Source of the DNA: Sinomonas albida
GTDB lineage: Bacteria; Actinomycetota; Actinomycetes; Actinomycetales; Micrococcaceae
Length of the DNA stretch: 64,000 nt
Direction: 5' to 3'
NCBI RefSeq assembly: GCF_004919045.1
Contig: NZ_SWDW01000013.1
Location: forward strand, 62,001 to 126,000
This document shows positions 27,369 to 39,092 of the stretch, piece by piece. Within the stretch, counting starts at the first letter, position 1, and each line of letters begins with the position of its first letter. A program made the position numbers and the translations under genes. The notes beneath the pieces were generated by a model. The model was not told where the DNA came from, searched no databases, and was given only the letters and a program-made list of their open reading frames with translations.

Positions 27369-27519
27369 GGTGCTCCTTGGCTGGCAGCGTGCAGGGCGGC
27401 CGCTGGGGCGAGAAAAACCCACGGTCGGCGGCAACTAGTATTGAGGATATCCGCACCGGGGGGCGTGCCCTCCCATCGCATGCCGCCGTCCATGCCTCGA
27501 CCCCAGGATTTTTCACCGC

Positions 27520-28944
27520 ATGAGCAAGTCGCCCGGCCGTGCCCAGAACGCCGTGACCTGGGGGCTCGTCACAGCCCTTCTCGTGATCGTCGCGGCGGTC
27601 GGCGGAGCGTATATGGCCCCGATGTTCCCGGGCCCGTTGCTCACCCACACCGCGCCCACGCCGAGCACGCCCGCGTGGCTGCAGGCGCCGTCGTCCGCCG
27701 CGCCGCTCAAGGGGGCGACGCCGCTCTCGGACAACGCGCCGACGCCCGAAACCGCGGCTCTCGCCAAGTCAATCGACGCCCAGCTGGGTCCGGACGACGG
27801 AACGTTTGGAGCGGCAGTTCTCGACGGCGAGTCAGGGCAGACGCTCTACAGCCGCGAGGGCGCCGTTTCCGTGTCGCCGGCCTCGAACCTCAAGCTCCTC
27901 ACGGCCGCGGCCGCCCTCACGACGCTCGGCCCTGACACGGCCTTCCGCACCCGGACCATCCGGGGAAGCGCACCGGGAAGCGTCGTGCTCGTGGCTGGCG
28001 GAGACGTGTTCCTCGGCAACGGCGATTCCTCGCCGGACGCGGTCGTGGGCCGCGCGGGCATCGCCACGCTCGCCAAGCAGACCGCCGCCGCGCTCGGCCC
28101 GGTCAACGGCCCCGTCGCAGTCCAGCTGGACGACTCGCTCTTTACCGGACCCTCCCTCAACCCCGCATGGGCATCCGAGGACGTCGCCGCGGGCGAGATC
28201 GCGCCGATTGCCCCGATCGCCCTCAACGTCGCGCGGGCTCAGCCGGGCGCCGGGGGCTCGCGGCCGGTCGACCCCGCGATGGCGGCCGCCTCCGCATTCC
28301 GCGACGCCCTCGCGGCGGCGCTTGGGCCGGGCGCGACGGTGTCGGGCGGCATATCCCGCGGCACGGCGGGCGAGGGAGCCGATCTTGCGAGCGTGACCTC
28401 GGCCCCGCTCGCCGACCAGCTCGCGTACACCCTGCGGGAATCGGACAACTATGCGGCGGAGACGCTCGCGCGCCTCGCCGCGGCGGCGAGCGGCCGCCCC
28501 GCGAGCATCGACGGAGCGCGCGCGCTCCTGCTGGACACCGCGCAGCGCCTCCTGGGAAGCACCACGGGCCTGGTGCTCGACGACGCGTGCGGACTCGCGA
28601 TCAGGAACCGCATCCAGCCCCAGCAGCTCGCCGGGATCGTGCGCGCCATGACGACGGGCAACGACCCGCGGCTGCGGCGCGCGCTCGCCGGCCTCCCCGT
28701 GGCAGGCCTTACGGGGACCCTCGCCTCGCGCTACGGGCAGGGGTCCCCGGGCGCGGGCTTCGTGCGCGCAAAGACAGGGACGCTCCTCACGGTGATCGGG
28801 CTTTCGGGTTACGTGGTCGACGCCGACGGCCGCCTCCTCGTGTTCTCGATCGTCGCGAACGGGCTCCCCTCGGCGGCCCGCACAAGCGTCACGGCGCAGA
28901 TCGACGCCGCCGCGTCGACGCTCGCGGGCTGCGGCTGCCGCTGA
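27520..28944 (+). CDS. dacB: D-alanyl-D-alanine carboxypeptidase/endopeptidase (PBP4 type, peptidase S13)
   Basis: 474 residues with an N-terminal signal anchor (about 12-32) and a Pro/Ala-rich linker. Penicillin-binding motifs are in order: SNLK (Ser122-Lys125), SDN (308-310) and KTG (418-420). These trim peptidoglycan stem peptides outside the membrane. The S13 family insert between SxxK and SxN is present. The gene heads a forward block running into tilS and hpt, an arrangement frequent in actinobacteria. Confidence 0.92.
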   Translation: MSKSPGRAQNAVTWGLVTALLVIVAAVGGAYMAPMFPGPLLTHTAPTPSTPAWLQAPSSAAPLKGATPLSDNAPTPETAALAKSIDAQLGPDDGTFGAAVLDGESGQTLYSREGAVSVSPASNLKLLTAAAALTTLGPDTAFRTRTIRGSAPGSVVLVAGGDVFLGNGDSSPDAVVGRAGIATLAKQTAAALGPVNGPVAVQLDDSLFTGPSLNPAWASEDVAAGEIAPIAPIALNVARAQPGAGGSRPVDPAMAAASAFRDALAAALGPGATVSGGISRGTAGEGADLASVTSAPLADQLAYTLRESDNYAAETLARLAAAASGRPASIDGARALLLDTAQRLLGSTTGLVLDDACGLAIRNRIQPQQLAGIVRAMTTGNDPRLRRALAGLPVAGLTGTLASRYGQGSPGAGFVRAKTGTLLTVIGLSGYVVDADGRLLVFSIVANGLPSAARTSVTAQIDAAASTLAGCGCR

Positions 28945-29004
28945 CCGAGCTGCCGCCGCCGGCTTCTCGGTGTGTTCTCGCGGTCCTTGTGGTCTGATGG
29001 GGGT

Positions 29005-30114
29005 ATGGATGTCCACGAGACGGCACCGCAGCTCATCAATTGGGATCTCGCGGCCGCCACGGCGGCACGTTTGGCGCCCCCCGGCCCCCAGCTCTCGGCC
29101 GCCGAGGCCGCGAGCGCCGTCGCGAGCCTGCGGAGGCTCGCGGACGAGGCCGTGCCACACGTCCACCGCATCACGCGGCTCGAAGCGGCGGAAGATCTCC
29201 GCGACTCGCAGGTCCTCGTCGTCGATCGGGGATCGTGGGCCAAGGCCAACACCCAGGGCTTCGCCGTCATGCTCGGCCCGGTCCTGACCCAACTCGTCGA
29301 GAAGAAGGCGAGCGAGCTCACGCCGTCGGCAGCGCGCGTGGGCGGCGCGATCACGGGAGCGCAGCTCGGCACGGTGCTCGCGTTCCTCTCGAGCAAGGTC
29401 CTCGGGCAGTACGAGCCGTACGCCGCCCTGGCTCCGGGCTCGAGCCTGCCCGAGGCGGGCCGGCTCCTCCTCGTCGCCCCGAACATCGTGCAGATCGAGC
29501 GCGAGCTCAGCGTGGAGCCCGACGACTTCCGCCTGTGGGTGTGCCTCCACGAGCAGACGCACCGCGTCCAGTTCGCGGCCGCACCGTGGCTCCGCGAGCA
29601 CATCCTCGAGCAGGTCGGAAAGCTCTCTGACAGCCTGCTCGGCAACATGGATTCGCTCATGGAGCGTGCTACTGCCGCGGCGAAGTCGCTGCGCGACCGG
29701 CCGTGGGCCGGCATCGGGCAGCCGGTCCCGAGCCGCGGCGCGATCCTCGACCTCCTGCAGGACCCGGCCGAGAAGGCGGCGATCTCCCACCTCACAGCGA
29801 TCATGAGCCTCCTCGAGGGCCACGCGACGGTCGTCATGGACGCCGTCGACGCGGATGTGGTGCCGAGCGTCAAGACGATCCGGCAGCGGTACACGGCGCG
29901 AAGCGAGAACCGCGGCGTGCTCGAGGCGTTCGTGCGCCGGGTCCTCGGGCTCGACGCCAAGATGCGCCAGTACACGGACGGTGCGAAGTTCGTCACGGGA
30001 GTTGTCAACGCCGTCGGCATGGAGGGCTTCAACCGCATCTGGGAGAGCCCGGAGAACCTGCCCACCGAGGAGGAGATCCACGCGCCTGCCGCGTGGGTCG
30101 CGAGGATGGGTTGA
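29005..30114 (+). CDS. Zinc-dependent metalloprotease of the DUF2342 family
   Basis: 369 residues with an HEQTH zinc motif (His182 to His186) and the conserved lead-in RLWVCLHEQTHRVQF; downstream LEGHATVVMDAV probably supplies the third ligand region. Family members are widespread in actinobacteria and some are annotated as coenzyme-F420-associated by co-occurrence; no F420 gene is near. Proteolysis is by motif only. Its stop TGA overlaps the TTG start of tilS. Confidence 0.85.
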   Translation: MDVHETAPQLINWDLAAATAARLAPPGPQLSAAEAASAVASLRRLADEAVPHVHRITRLEAAEDLRDSQVLVVDRGSWAKANTQGFAVMLGPVLTQLVEKKASELTPSAARVGGAITGAQLGTVLAFLSSKVLGQYEPYAALAPGSSLPEAGRLLLVAPNIVQIERELSVEPDDFRLWVCLHEQTHRVQFAAAPWLREHILEQVGKLSDSLLGNMDSLMERATAAAKSLRDRPWAGIGQPVPSRGAILDLLQDPAEKAAISHLTAIMSLLEGHATVVMDAVDADVVPSVKTIRQRYTARSENRGVLEAFVRRVLGLDAKMRQYTDGAKFVTGVVNAVGMEGFNRIWESPENLPTEEEIHAPAAWVARMG

Positions 30115-31184
30115 GCGCGCGGGACGTTGCCTCGCCGGACCGCCCGCGCCTGAATCCAGCGGTGGGACGGGCTCGCAACGCCGTGAAGGCGGCGCTCGCC
30201 GAGGCTGGCTGGCCGTCGCGCGTGCTCGTGGCCTGCTCGGGTGGGCCTGACTCGCTCGCGCTCGCGGCCGCCGTCGCCCATTTTGCGCGCCGCGGTGCCG
30301 TGGGCGGCCACGCGCTCGAGGCGGGCGCCGTCGTCGTCGACCACGGGCTTCAGGCTGGCTCAGACCGCGTCGCGCGGACGACGGCGGGGGTGCTGGAAGC
30401 GCTCGGGCTCTCGCCCGTCCGGGTGGTCGCCGTAGAGGTGCGCCAGTCGGGCGAGGGGCCAGAGGCGGCGGCCCGCGCGGCGAGGCTCGGTGCCCTCGAG
30501 GCGGCGGCCGCGGAGTGGGGGGCCACCGCGATCGTCCTCGGCCATACCCTTGACGATCAGGCCGAACAGGTGCTGCTGGGGCTCGCCCGGGGTTCGGGGA
30601 CGCGTTCCCTCGCAGGAATGCGCTCGGTACGGGGGCCATACGTGCGGCCGTTCCTTTCGCTGAGGCGCGACGACACGGTCGAGGTGTGTGCGGCCGAGGG
30701 GCTTGAGCCCTGGCACGATCCCACGAATGCCGATCCGCGATATATGCGTTCTCGTGTACGGACCGTGGTGATGCCGTTCCTGGAATCTGAGCTCGGGCCC
30801 GGAGTCGCCGAGGGGCTCGCGCGGACCGCGTCGATCCTGGGGCAGGACGCCGCGTACCTCGACGCGGAGGCCGAGCGCCTGTACGCGGGGCTCGTGGAGC
30901 GGCGCGCGGCGGGGGAGGCGCCGGGCGCGGTCCTGCTGCCCGGCGAAGAGGTCCGCGCACTCCCCGGGGCGCTCCGCAGCCGCGTTCTTGCGCTCGCGAT
31001 CGTCGAGCTCGGCGGGTCTCCGACGTTCGAGCGGCTCTCCGCCGTCGACCGCCTCCTCGAGCGGCGCGGCTCCGCCGGTCCGGTCGAGGTGCCGGGCCAC
31101 GTGAGCGTGCGTCGCCAGCCACGCCGCAAGGATGCGGCGCCCGGATTCGAGTATGGGAAGCTAGTCTTTGTATCGCACCGCTGA
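30111..31184 (+). CDS. tilS: tRNA(Ile)-lysidine synthetase
   Basis: 357 residues. The PP-loop ATP-pyrophosphatase motif SGGPDS (about 43-48) and GHTLDDQAEQVLLGLARGSG are diagnostic. The enzyme converts C34 of the AUA-reading tRNA-Ile to lysidine. A TTG start overlapping the previous stop as TTGA gives coupling; an internal GTG about 17 codons later (VGRARNAV) is the alternative. hpt follows, the usual tilS-hpt-ftsH order. Confidence 0.92.
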   Translation: MSARDVASPDRPRLNPAVGRARNAVKAALAEAGWPSRVLVACSGGPDSLALAAAVAHFARRGAVGGHALEAGAVVVDHGLQAGSDRVARTTAGVLEALGLSPVRVVAVEVRQSGEGPEAAARAARLGALEAAAAEWGATAIVLGHTLDDQAEQVLLGLARGSGTRSLAGMRSVRGPYVRPFLSLRRDDTVEVCAAEGLEPWHDPTNADPRYMRSRVRTVVMPFLESELGPGVAEGLARTASILGQDAAYLDAEAERLYAGLVERRAAGEAPGAVLLPGEEVRALPGALRSRVLALAIVELGGSPTFERLSAVDRLLERRGSAGPVEVPGHVSVRRQPRRKDAAPGFEYGKLVFVSHR

Positions 31185-31240
31185 CGCGTGTGTTTCCGGA
31201 CGGCCGGAGGCGCGTCGACACCCGAGTTCCAGGAGCGCAG

Positions 31241-31792
<552 letters not shown>

Positions 31793-31802
31793 TCAGCTCC
31801 CT

Positions 31803-31829
31803 GACGGCGCGAGGTTCGCGCGCGCCGTC
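31803..31829 (+). terminator. Hairpin after hpt
   Basis: GACGGCGCG and CGCGCCGTC make a perfect 9-bp stem with a 9-base loop, ten bases after the hpt stop, followed by GTTCG. It could end or reduce the tilS-hpt transcript before a separate ftsH promoter. Confidence 0.6.
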
Positions 31830-31987
31830 GTTCGCCCTCGGCGCACAGCCACCGGGGGAACTTTTGTCCCTGACTGTGCGTGAAGTTGTCCGAACGGTAT
31901 AGCTTGTTGCGGTACTTGCCCGTCAACAGAAGTAGGCAGGGGCAGGGGACCTCAGCGCTACGCGGCGCCGCGGCACAACAGAAGGGA

Positions 31988-32002
31988 CGGGGCTCGGCCC
32001 CG
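31988..32002 (+). promoter_or_regulatory. Leader hairpin between the ftsH ribosome site and its start codon
   Basis: CGGGGC-TCG-GCCCCG folds as a tight 6-bp hairpin five bases before the ftsH ATG. The only good Shine-Dalgarno (AAGGGA, 31982-31987) lies before the hairpin, 20 bases from the ATG; folding would cut the effective distance to about five. This is inference from sequence. Confidence 0.45.
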
Positions 32003-32007
32003 AGTTC

Positions 32008-34137
<2,130 letters not shown>

Positions 34138-34160
34138 GGCGCCCCCGCTAGGATCATGCC

Positions 34161-34775
34161 GTGACCCACATTGACGACGACGATGTTGCCGCCGTGTCCG
34201 AACTCGATCCGAACATGGACCTCCAGAGGATCGAGTCGGCCGTCCGGGAGATTCTGATCGCGGTCGGGGAGGACCCCGACCGCAGCGGACTCCGGGAGAC
34301 CCCGAAGCGGGTCGCGCGCGCGTTCGCGGAGACGTTTGCGGGGCTCCACCAGACCCCCGAGGACGTCCTGGGCGTGACGTTCGACCTCGACCACGAGGAA
34401 CTCGTGCTCGTGAAGGACATCCCGTTCTACTCGACGTGCGAACATCATCTCGTCCCGTTCCACGGAGTCGCGCACGTCGGGTACATCCCGTCGCACGACG
34501 GGCGCGTCACCGGGCTCAGCAAGCTGGCCCGGCTCGTGGACATCTATGCGCGCCGGCCCCAGGTCCAGGAGCGCCTGACAACAGACGTGGCCGAGGCGCT
34601 CGTGAAGCACCTCAAGCCGCGTGGAGTGATCGTCGTCGTCGAATGCGAGCACATGTGCATGTCGATGCGAGGAGTCCGAAAGCCGGGCGCCAAAACGGTC
34701 ACGAGCGCCGTACGCGGGCAGCTGCACGATCCGGCGACCCGTGCCGAAGCCATGAGCCTCATCCTCGGAAGGTAA
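34161..34775 (+). CDS. folE: GTP cyclohydrolase I
   Basis: 204 residues with the FolE zinc site and active centre: [20 protein letters not shown] (Cys about 93) and [19 protein letters not shown]. It converts GTP to dihydroneopterin triphosphate, the first step of folate synthesis. The GTG at 34161 follows ftsH by 23 bases. The four folate genes here lie in pathway-linked order with tiny gaps. Confidence 0.95.
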   Translation: MTHIDDDDVAAVSELDPNMDLQRIESAVREILIAVGEDPDRSGLRETPKRVARAFAETFAGLHQTPEDVLGVTFDLDHEELVLVKDIPFYSTCEHHLVPFHGVAHVGYIPSHDGRVTGLSKLARLVDIYARRPQVQERLTTDVAEALVKHLKPRGVIVVVECEHMCMSMRGVRKPGAKTVTSAVRGQLHDPATRAEAMSLILGR

Positions 34776-34783
34776 CAGCAGCA

Positions 34784-35689
34784 ATGGATACCCTCGCCGC
34801 CGCACCCGGGACCGGGCCCAACACTTCGCCCCTCCCCATTCTCCGCAAGCCCCGCGCTAGGGCGACCTTCGAAACCCTCCCGACGGACCGCGCCGTCGTC
34901 ATGGGCATCCTCAACGTGACGCCGGACTCCTTCAGCGACGGAGGGCAGCATACGACGGCGGATTCGGCTATCGCCGCGGGCCTCCGGATGTTCTACAGCG
35001 GCGCAGACATCATCGACGTGGGCGGGGAGTCCACGCGCCCGGGCGCCGACGACGTGCCCGAGGACGAGGAGCAGCACCGCGTCCTCCCGGTCGTGGAGGC
35101 GCTGGTCAAGGCCGGGGCGGTTGTGTCCGTGGACACGCGCCACGCGAGCACGGCGGCGAAGGCCCTCGAGGCCGGCGCGCTCATCATCAACGACGTCTCC
35201 GGGCTCGAGATCAGCCAGGACATGATCGATCTCGTGGCGGAGCGCGGCGCGTACTACGTGCTCATGCACAACCGCGGGAACTCGCGCACCATGGGCTCGC
35301 TCACGCAGTACGGCAACGTCCTCGACGACGTGCTCGCCGAGACCGTCGGCCTCCGCGACCGCCTGCGCGCAGCAGGCGTGGAGGACCACAAGATCATCGT
35401 CGACCCAGGCCTCGGCTTCGCGAAGACCGGCGAGCAGAACTGGGCGCTCGTGGCCGGCATCGAGCGGTTTCTCGAGCTCGGCCACCGGGTGCTCGTGGGG
35501 GCCTCCCGCAAGCGCTTCCTCGGCGAACTCCTCACGTCCGCGGGCAAGGCCGCGCCGCCGGAGCAGCGCGACGCCGCGACCGCGGCGATCACCGCCCTTG
35601 CCGCGTCCAAGGGGGCCTGGGGCGTCCGCGTGCACGACGTCGCCTCCAACCTCGACGCCGTCAAGGTCGTCGCGCGGGCCAGGACCTGA
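34784..35689 (+). CDS. folP: Dihydropteroate synthase
   Basis: 301 residues. The pterin-binding barrel shows MGILNVTPDSFSDGG, DVGGESTRPGA, INDVSGLE, DPGLGFAKTGEQN and the SRK motif in GASRKRFLG. It joins p-aminobenzoate to the pterin; it is the sulfonamide target. An N-terminal extension of about 35 residues precedes the domain. The ATG is eight bases after the folE stop. Confidence 0.95.
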   Translation: MDTLAAAPGTGPNTSPLPILRKPRARATFETLPTDRAVVMGILNVTPDSFSDGGQHTTADSAIAAGLRMFYSGADIIDVGGESTRPGADDVPEDEEQHRVLPVVEALVKAGAVVSVDTRHASTAAKALEAGALIINDVSGLEISQDMIDLVAERGAYYVLMHNRGNSRTMGSLTQYGNVLDDVLAETVGLRDRLRAAGVEDHKIIVDPGLGFAKTGEQNWALVAGIERFLELGHRVLVGASRKRFLGELLTSAGKAAPPEQRDAATAAITALAASKGAWGVRVHDVASNLDAVKVVARART

Positions 35690-35700
35690 GGCCAGGGCGA

Positions 35701-36072
35701 ATGGGCACCCGCGCCGACCTCATCACCCTCCGGGGCGTCACCGCCGTCGGACATCATGGGGTGCTCGACTTCGAGCGCCGCGAAGGGCAGCCGTTCGTCG
35801 TTGACGCGGTGCTGCACAGCGACTTCGCCGCGGCCGCTGCCTCGGACGATATCGGGACGACCGCGAGCTACGCGGAGGTCGCCGAGCGCATCACGCAGCT
35901 CATCGCCGGGGAGCCGGTAAACCTCATCGAGACGCTTGCGGTGCGGATCGCGGACGCGATCCTCGCGGAATTCCCGCCGATCAGCGCGGCGGAGGTCACG
36001 GTCCACAAGCCGAAGGCGCCCATCGAGGTGCCATTCGGCGACGTTTCCGTCACGGTCTTCCGAGGACGGTGA
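35701..36072 (+). CDS. folB: Dihydroneopterin aldolase
   Basis: 123 residues, the usual size. The family pattern is clear: ITLRGVTAVGHHGVLDFERR, the catalytic-glutamate region PVNLIETLAVRIAD, and the closing strand VTVHKPKAPI. It splits dihydroneopterin to the HPPK substrate and glycolaldehyde. The next ATG (folK) lies one base after its stop, so the two are coupled. Confidence 0.94.
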   Translation: MGTRADLITLRGVTAVGHHGVLDFERREGQPFVVDAVLHSDFAAAAASDDIGTTASYAEVAERITQLIAGEPVNLIETLAVRIADAILAEFPPISAAEVTVHKPKAPIEVPFGDVSVTVFRGR

Positions 36073-36073
36073 C

Positions 36074-36613
36074 ATGATCGCAGACCCTTCCGCCGCGCCG
36101 TCGGAATACACGCGCGCCGTTCTGGCCCTCGGCAGCAATCTGGGGGAGCGCGCCGAGACGCTCGCCGAGGCGGTGTCCGACCTCGTCGACCGCCAAGAGG
36201 TGAGGCTTGTCGACGTCTCGCCGGTCATCCAGACGAAGGCGGTGGGCGGCCCCGAGGCGCAGCCCGACTTCCTCAACATGGTCATGATCGTCATGACGAC
36301 GCTCGGTCCCTACGAGCTGCTCGCCCACTGCCAGGCCGTGGAGGCGAAGCACCACCGCACGCGCGAGGTGCGCTGGGGGCCGCGGACCCTCGACATTGAC
36401 GTCATCACGTACGGCAATCTCGTCCAGGACGATCCCGTGCTCACGCTCCCGCACCCGCGCGCGGCCGAGCGCGCGTTCGTGCTGTTCCCGTGGCTGCTCA
36501 TCGATCCGACGGCCGTGCTCGAGGGCCATCCGATCGTCGAGCTCCTCGAGGACTGCTCGGACGCGTCCGGCATCGAGGACTACGACATGCTGCTTGACGA
36601 GGGGCTCGGATGA
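36074..36613 (+). CDS. folK: 2-amino-4-hydroxy-6-hydroxymethyldihydropteridine diphosphokinase
   Basis: 179 residues with ALGSNLGER at the start, the substrate loop TKAVGGPEAQPDFLN, and the signature WGPRTLDIDVITYG with the two metal-binding aspartates, then LPHPRAAERAFVL. It pyrophosphorylates the pterin for FolP. The stop overlaps the ATG of the DUF3180 gene as ATGA. Confidence 0.95.
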   Translation: MIADPSAAPSEYTRAVLALGSNLGERAETLAEAVSDLVDRQEVRLVDVSPVIQTKAVGGPEAQPDFLNMVMIVMTTLGPYELLAHCQAVEAKHHRTREVRWGPRTLDIDVITYGNLVQDDPVLTLPHPRAAERAFVLFPWLLIDPTAVLEGHPIVELLEDCSDASGIEDYDMLLDEGLG

Positions 36614-37128
36614 AGCCGATTCGCCTGACGGTTCTTGCCCTCATCGGGATCCTGCTGGGCCTGCTCGGCTTCGGGGCCACCGTGCTGTCCGACCGTGCGG
36701 CCGCAATGACCCCAGTGCTGCCCTACAGCGCGCTCGGCAGCATGGCCGTCATCGCGGGGTTTACGCTCGCGCTGGGGATCCGCGTGCTGCGGTGGCGCAA
36801 CAGCGAGAAGCGCAAGCGCATGCTCGACCCGATCTTTGCCGCGAGGACGCTCGTCCTCGCGCACGCGTGCGCGTACGCGGGCGCTGTGCTGCTCGGCTGG
36901 CACGCGGGCGTCACCGCGGATCAGATTCCCGTGTGGGCCGTCCGGGCCACGAGCCCGGTCGTGCTGCAGGGCATCGCGATGATGGGCGGCGGCGTGATCA
37001 TGGTGGCGATCGGGCTGCTCGTGGAGAGATTCTGCAGGATTCCGCCCGAGGACGGGGACGAAGGCGAGAAGGGGCCCCGCAAGAGCGGGCCGAGCCGAGC
37101 GGGCGACGCCGAGGGCGGCTATGCCTAG
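36610..37128 (+). CDS. DUF3180 family membrane protein
   Basis: 172 residues with four hydrophobic segments (about 5-28, 38-58, 76-98, 115-140) and a charged C-terminal tail. The segment RKRMLDPIFAARTLVLAHACAYAG is typical of DUF3180, an actinobacterial family nearly always found behind folK. The function is unknown. It is translationally coupled to folK by an ATGA overlap. Confidence 0.87.
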   Translation: MKPIRLTVLALIGILLGLLGFGATVLSDRAAAMTPVLPYSALGSMAVIAGFTLALGIRVLRWRNSEKRKRMLDPIFAARTLVLAHACAYAGAVLLGWHAGVTADQIPVWAVRATSPVVLQGIAMMGGGVIMVAIGLLVERFCRIPPEDGDEGEKGPRKSGPSRAGDAEGGYA

Positions 37129-37155
37129 AGCCGGCCTCGAGTTGGGGATGCTCGC

Positions 37156-38085
37156 ATGACCCGCCCCGGCCGACTCGGCGTCGGCGTCATCGGGGCGGGG
37201 AAGGTGGGTGCCGTCCTCGGTGCGGCCCTGCGCGCGGCTGAGCACGCAGTCGTCGGCGTCTCCGCGGTGTCCGAGGCGAGCCGGGAGCGCGCGGAGACCC
37301 TCCTGCCGGGCGTGCCGATCCTCGAGATCCCGGACATCCTCGAGCGCTCCGAGCTTGTGCTCCTCGCCGTGCCGGACGACGCGCTCGCCCCCCTCGTCGA
37401 GGGTCTCGCGAAGCTCGGCGCGTGGCAGGCCGGCCAGCTCGTCGCGCACACGTCCGGGCGCCACGGCGTCGGGATCCTCGCCCCCGTGCGCGCGGCCGGC
37501 GCGATCCCGCTCGCGATTCACCCGGCCATGACGTTCACTGGCATGAGCCTCGATCTCGGGCGGCTCCTGGACTGCCGCTTCGGCGTCACCGCTGATCCCG
37601 CGATGCTGCCCATCGCGCAGGCGCTCGTCGTCGAGATGGGCGCCGAGCCCGTGGTCATCGCCGAGGGCGACCGGGTGGCGTACCACGCCGCGCTCGCGCA
37701 CGGCTCGAACCACCTCGTCACGATCGCGGCGCAGGCCGCGGAGGTCCTCGCGCGCATCGGCGTCGAGGAGCCGGACCGCCTGCTCGGCCCGTTGCTCCGC
37801 GCGTCGCTCGACAACGCGCTCGCCGCGGGGGAATCTGCGCTCACCGGGCCCGTGGCCCGCGGGGACGTGGGCACCGTGGCCGCTCACGCGGAGGCCCTCG
37901 CTGAACTCGCGAACGACGGCGGGGCCCCAGACATCCTCGAGGCCTACCGTGCGCTCGCCCTCGCCACAGCCAAGCGCGCGGAGCGCCGCGGGCTGTTCGG
38001 GGCCGATGTGCGGGCCAGGCTCGAGGAGGCGCTTGCGCGCGGTGACGACGGCGGCGGAGACGGCGCCCGCGAGGAGGAAAGCTAG
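37156..38085 (+). CDS. Rossmann-fold plus DUF2520 domain protein (putative NAD(P)-dependent dehydrogenase)
   Basis: 309 residues. The N-terminal half is a dinucleotide-binding domain (VGVIGAGKVGAVLGAALRAA, glycine-rich loop at about 13-18), and the second half carries the DUF2520 helical domain with SNHLVTIAAQAAEVL. Fold relatives include ketopantoate reductases. Its position directly before panC suggests a pantothenate role, perhaps ketopantoate reduction, but this is unproven. The ATG of panC follows its stop with no gap. Confidence 0.87.
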   Translation: MTRPGRLGVGVIGAGKVGAVLGAALRAAEHAVVGVSAVSEASRERAETLLPGVPILEIPDILERSELVLLAVPDDALAPLVEGLAKLGAWQAGQLVAHTSGRHGVGILAPVRAAGAIPLAIHPAMTFTGMSLDLGRLLDCRFGVTADPAMLPIAQALVVEMGAEPVVIAEGDRVAYHAALAHGSNHLVTIAAQAAEVLARIGVEEPDRLLGPLLRASLDNALAAGESALTGPVARGDVGTVAAHAEALAELANDGGAPDILEAYRALALATAKRAERRGLFGADVRARLEEALARGDDGGGDGAREEES

Positions 38086-39084
38086 ATGCCGATCACGGTT
38101 GTCCAGACCAAGGCCGAGTTGCGGTCGGAGATCGGGCGTCTGCTCGGCGAGTACGGTGGGCGCCGGGGGAGCGGAGGCTCTTCGGGGGCCTCGCTCGGGC
38201 TCGTCGATTCCCCAGCCCCCAGGGCCTCGCTCGGGCTCGTCGATTCCCCAGCCCCCAGGGCCTCGCTCGGGCTTGTCCCTACCATGGGTGCCCTCCACGA
38301 CGGACACCGCATGCTCGCGGAGGCGGCTGTCGCAGAGAACGACGTGGTCGCAGCGAGCATTTTCGTCAACCCGCTGCAGTTCGGGGACCCGAAGGATCTC
38401 GACCGCTACCCGCGTACGCTCGAGGCCGACGCGGAGCTCCTCGAGTCGGCGGGGGTCGACCTCGCGTTCGCGCCGAGCGTGGAGGAGATGTATCCGGGCG
38501 GCGATCCGCTGGTCCGCGTGACGGCCGGCCCCCTCGCTTCCAAATGGGAGGGTGCTTCGCGCCCGGGCCACTTCGACGGTGTGCTCACGGTGGTCGCGAA
38601 GCTGTTCCACCTTGCTCTGCCAGGGCCCGTCGCGGGCCGGCCGGCCACTGTCCGCGCGTACTTCGGGCAGAAGGACGCGCAGCAGCTCGCGATCGTGCGA
38701 CGCATGGTCAAGGATCTCGACTTCCCGGTGGACGTGGTCGGAGTCCCGATCGTGAGGGCCGAGGATGGTCTGGCCCTCTCGAGCCGCAACCAATTCCTGA
38801 CTCCCGAGCAGCGCGAGGCGGCGCTCGTGCTCTCGCGGGCGCTGCGGCTCGTGGACGATCGCGCCGCGGCGCACGAACCCCTCGAGCCGGACGACGCAGT
38901 CGCCCTGATCGCCTCGCAGCCAGGCGTCGAACTCGACTATTTCGAAGTCGTGGATCCCGAGACGCTCGAGCCGCTCGCGGTCAACTGCCGCGAGACGCCG
39001 TTCACGGGGGAGGCGCTCGCGATCGTCGCTGCGAAGGTCGGCGACGTCCGCCTCATCGACAACATGCCGCTCAAGGCCCGCTAA
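38086..39084 (+). CDS. panC: Pantothenate synthetase with internal 12-residue repeat insertion
   Basis: 332 residues, longer than the usual 280-310. Catalytic features are intact: [39 protein letters not shown] and [12 protein letters not shown]. It condenses pantoate and beta-alanine using ATP. Just before the ATP-binding PTMG loop, a Gly/Ser-rich stretch is followed by two tandem copies of [12 protein letters not shown], the third copy merging into [12 protein letters not shown]. The repeat lengthens the linker after the first helix. GAGGAGG precedes the ATG. Confidence 0.93.
   Translation: MPITVVQTKAELRSEIGRLLGEYGGRRGSGGSSGASLGLVDSPAPRASLGLVDSPAPRASLGLVPTMGALHDGHRMLAEAAVAENDVVAASIFVNPLQFGDPKDLDRYPRTLEADAELLESAGVDLAFAPSVEEMYPGGDPLVRVTAGPLASKWEGASRPGHFDGVLTVVAKLFHLALPGPVAGRPATVRAYFGQKDAQQLAIVRRMVKDLDFPVDVVGVPIVRAEDGLALSSRNQFLTPEQREAALVLSRALRLVDDRAAAHEPLEPDDAVALIASQPGVELDYFEVVDPETLEPLAVNCRETPFTGEALAIVAAKVGDVRLIDNMPLKAR
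38188..38277 (+). repeat. 36-bp in-frame tandem repeat inside panC
   Basis: GCCTCGCTCGGGCTCGTCGA begins units at 38188 and 38224, with a third start at 38260 that leads into the true coding motif. The step is 36 bases (12 codons), so the frame is kept. The first two units are base-for-base the same, indicating recent duplication. Confidence 0.93.
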
Positions 39085-39092
39085 CCCCCCCT

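Noticed and set aside
27832-31221. 1129-codon minus-strand frame over dacB, the metalloprotease and tilS
   Set aside because: It is antisense to three well-supported genes and has no recognisable domain; long open frames are expected here by GC bias.
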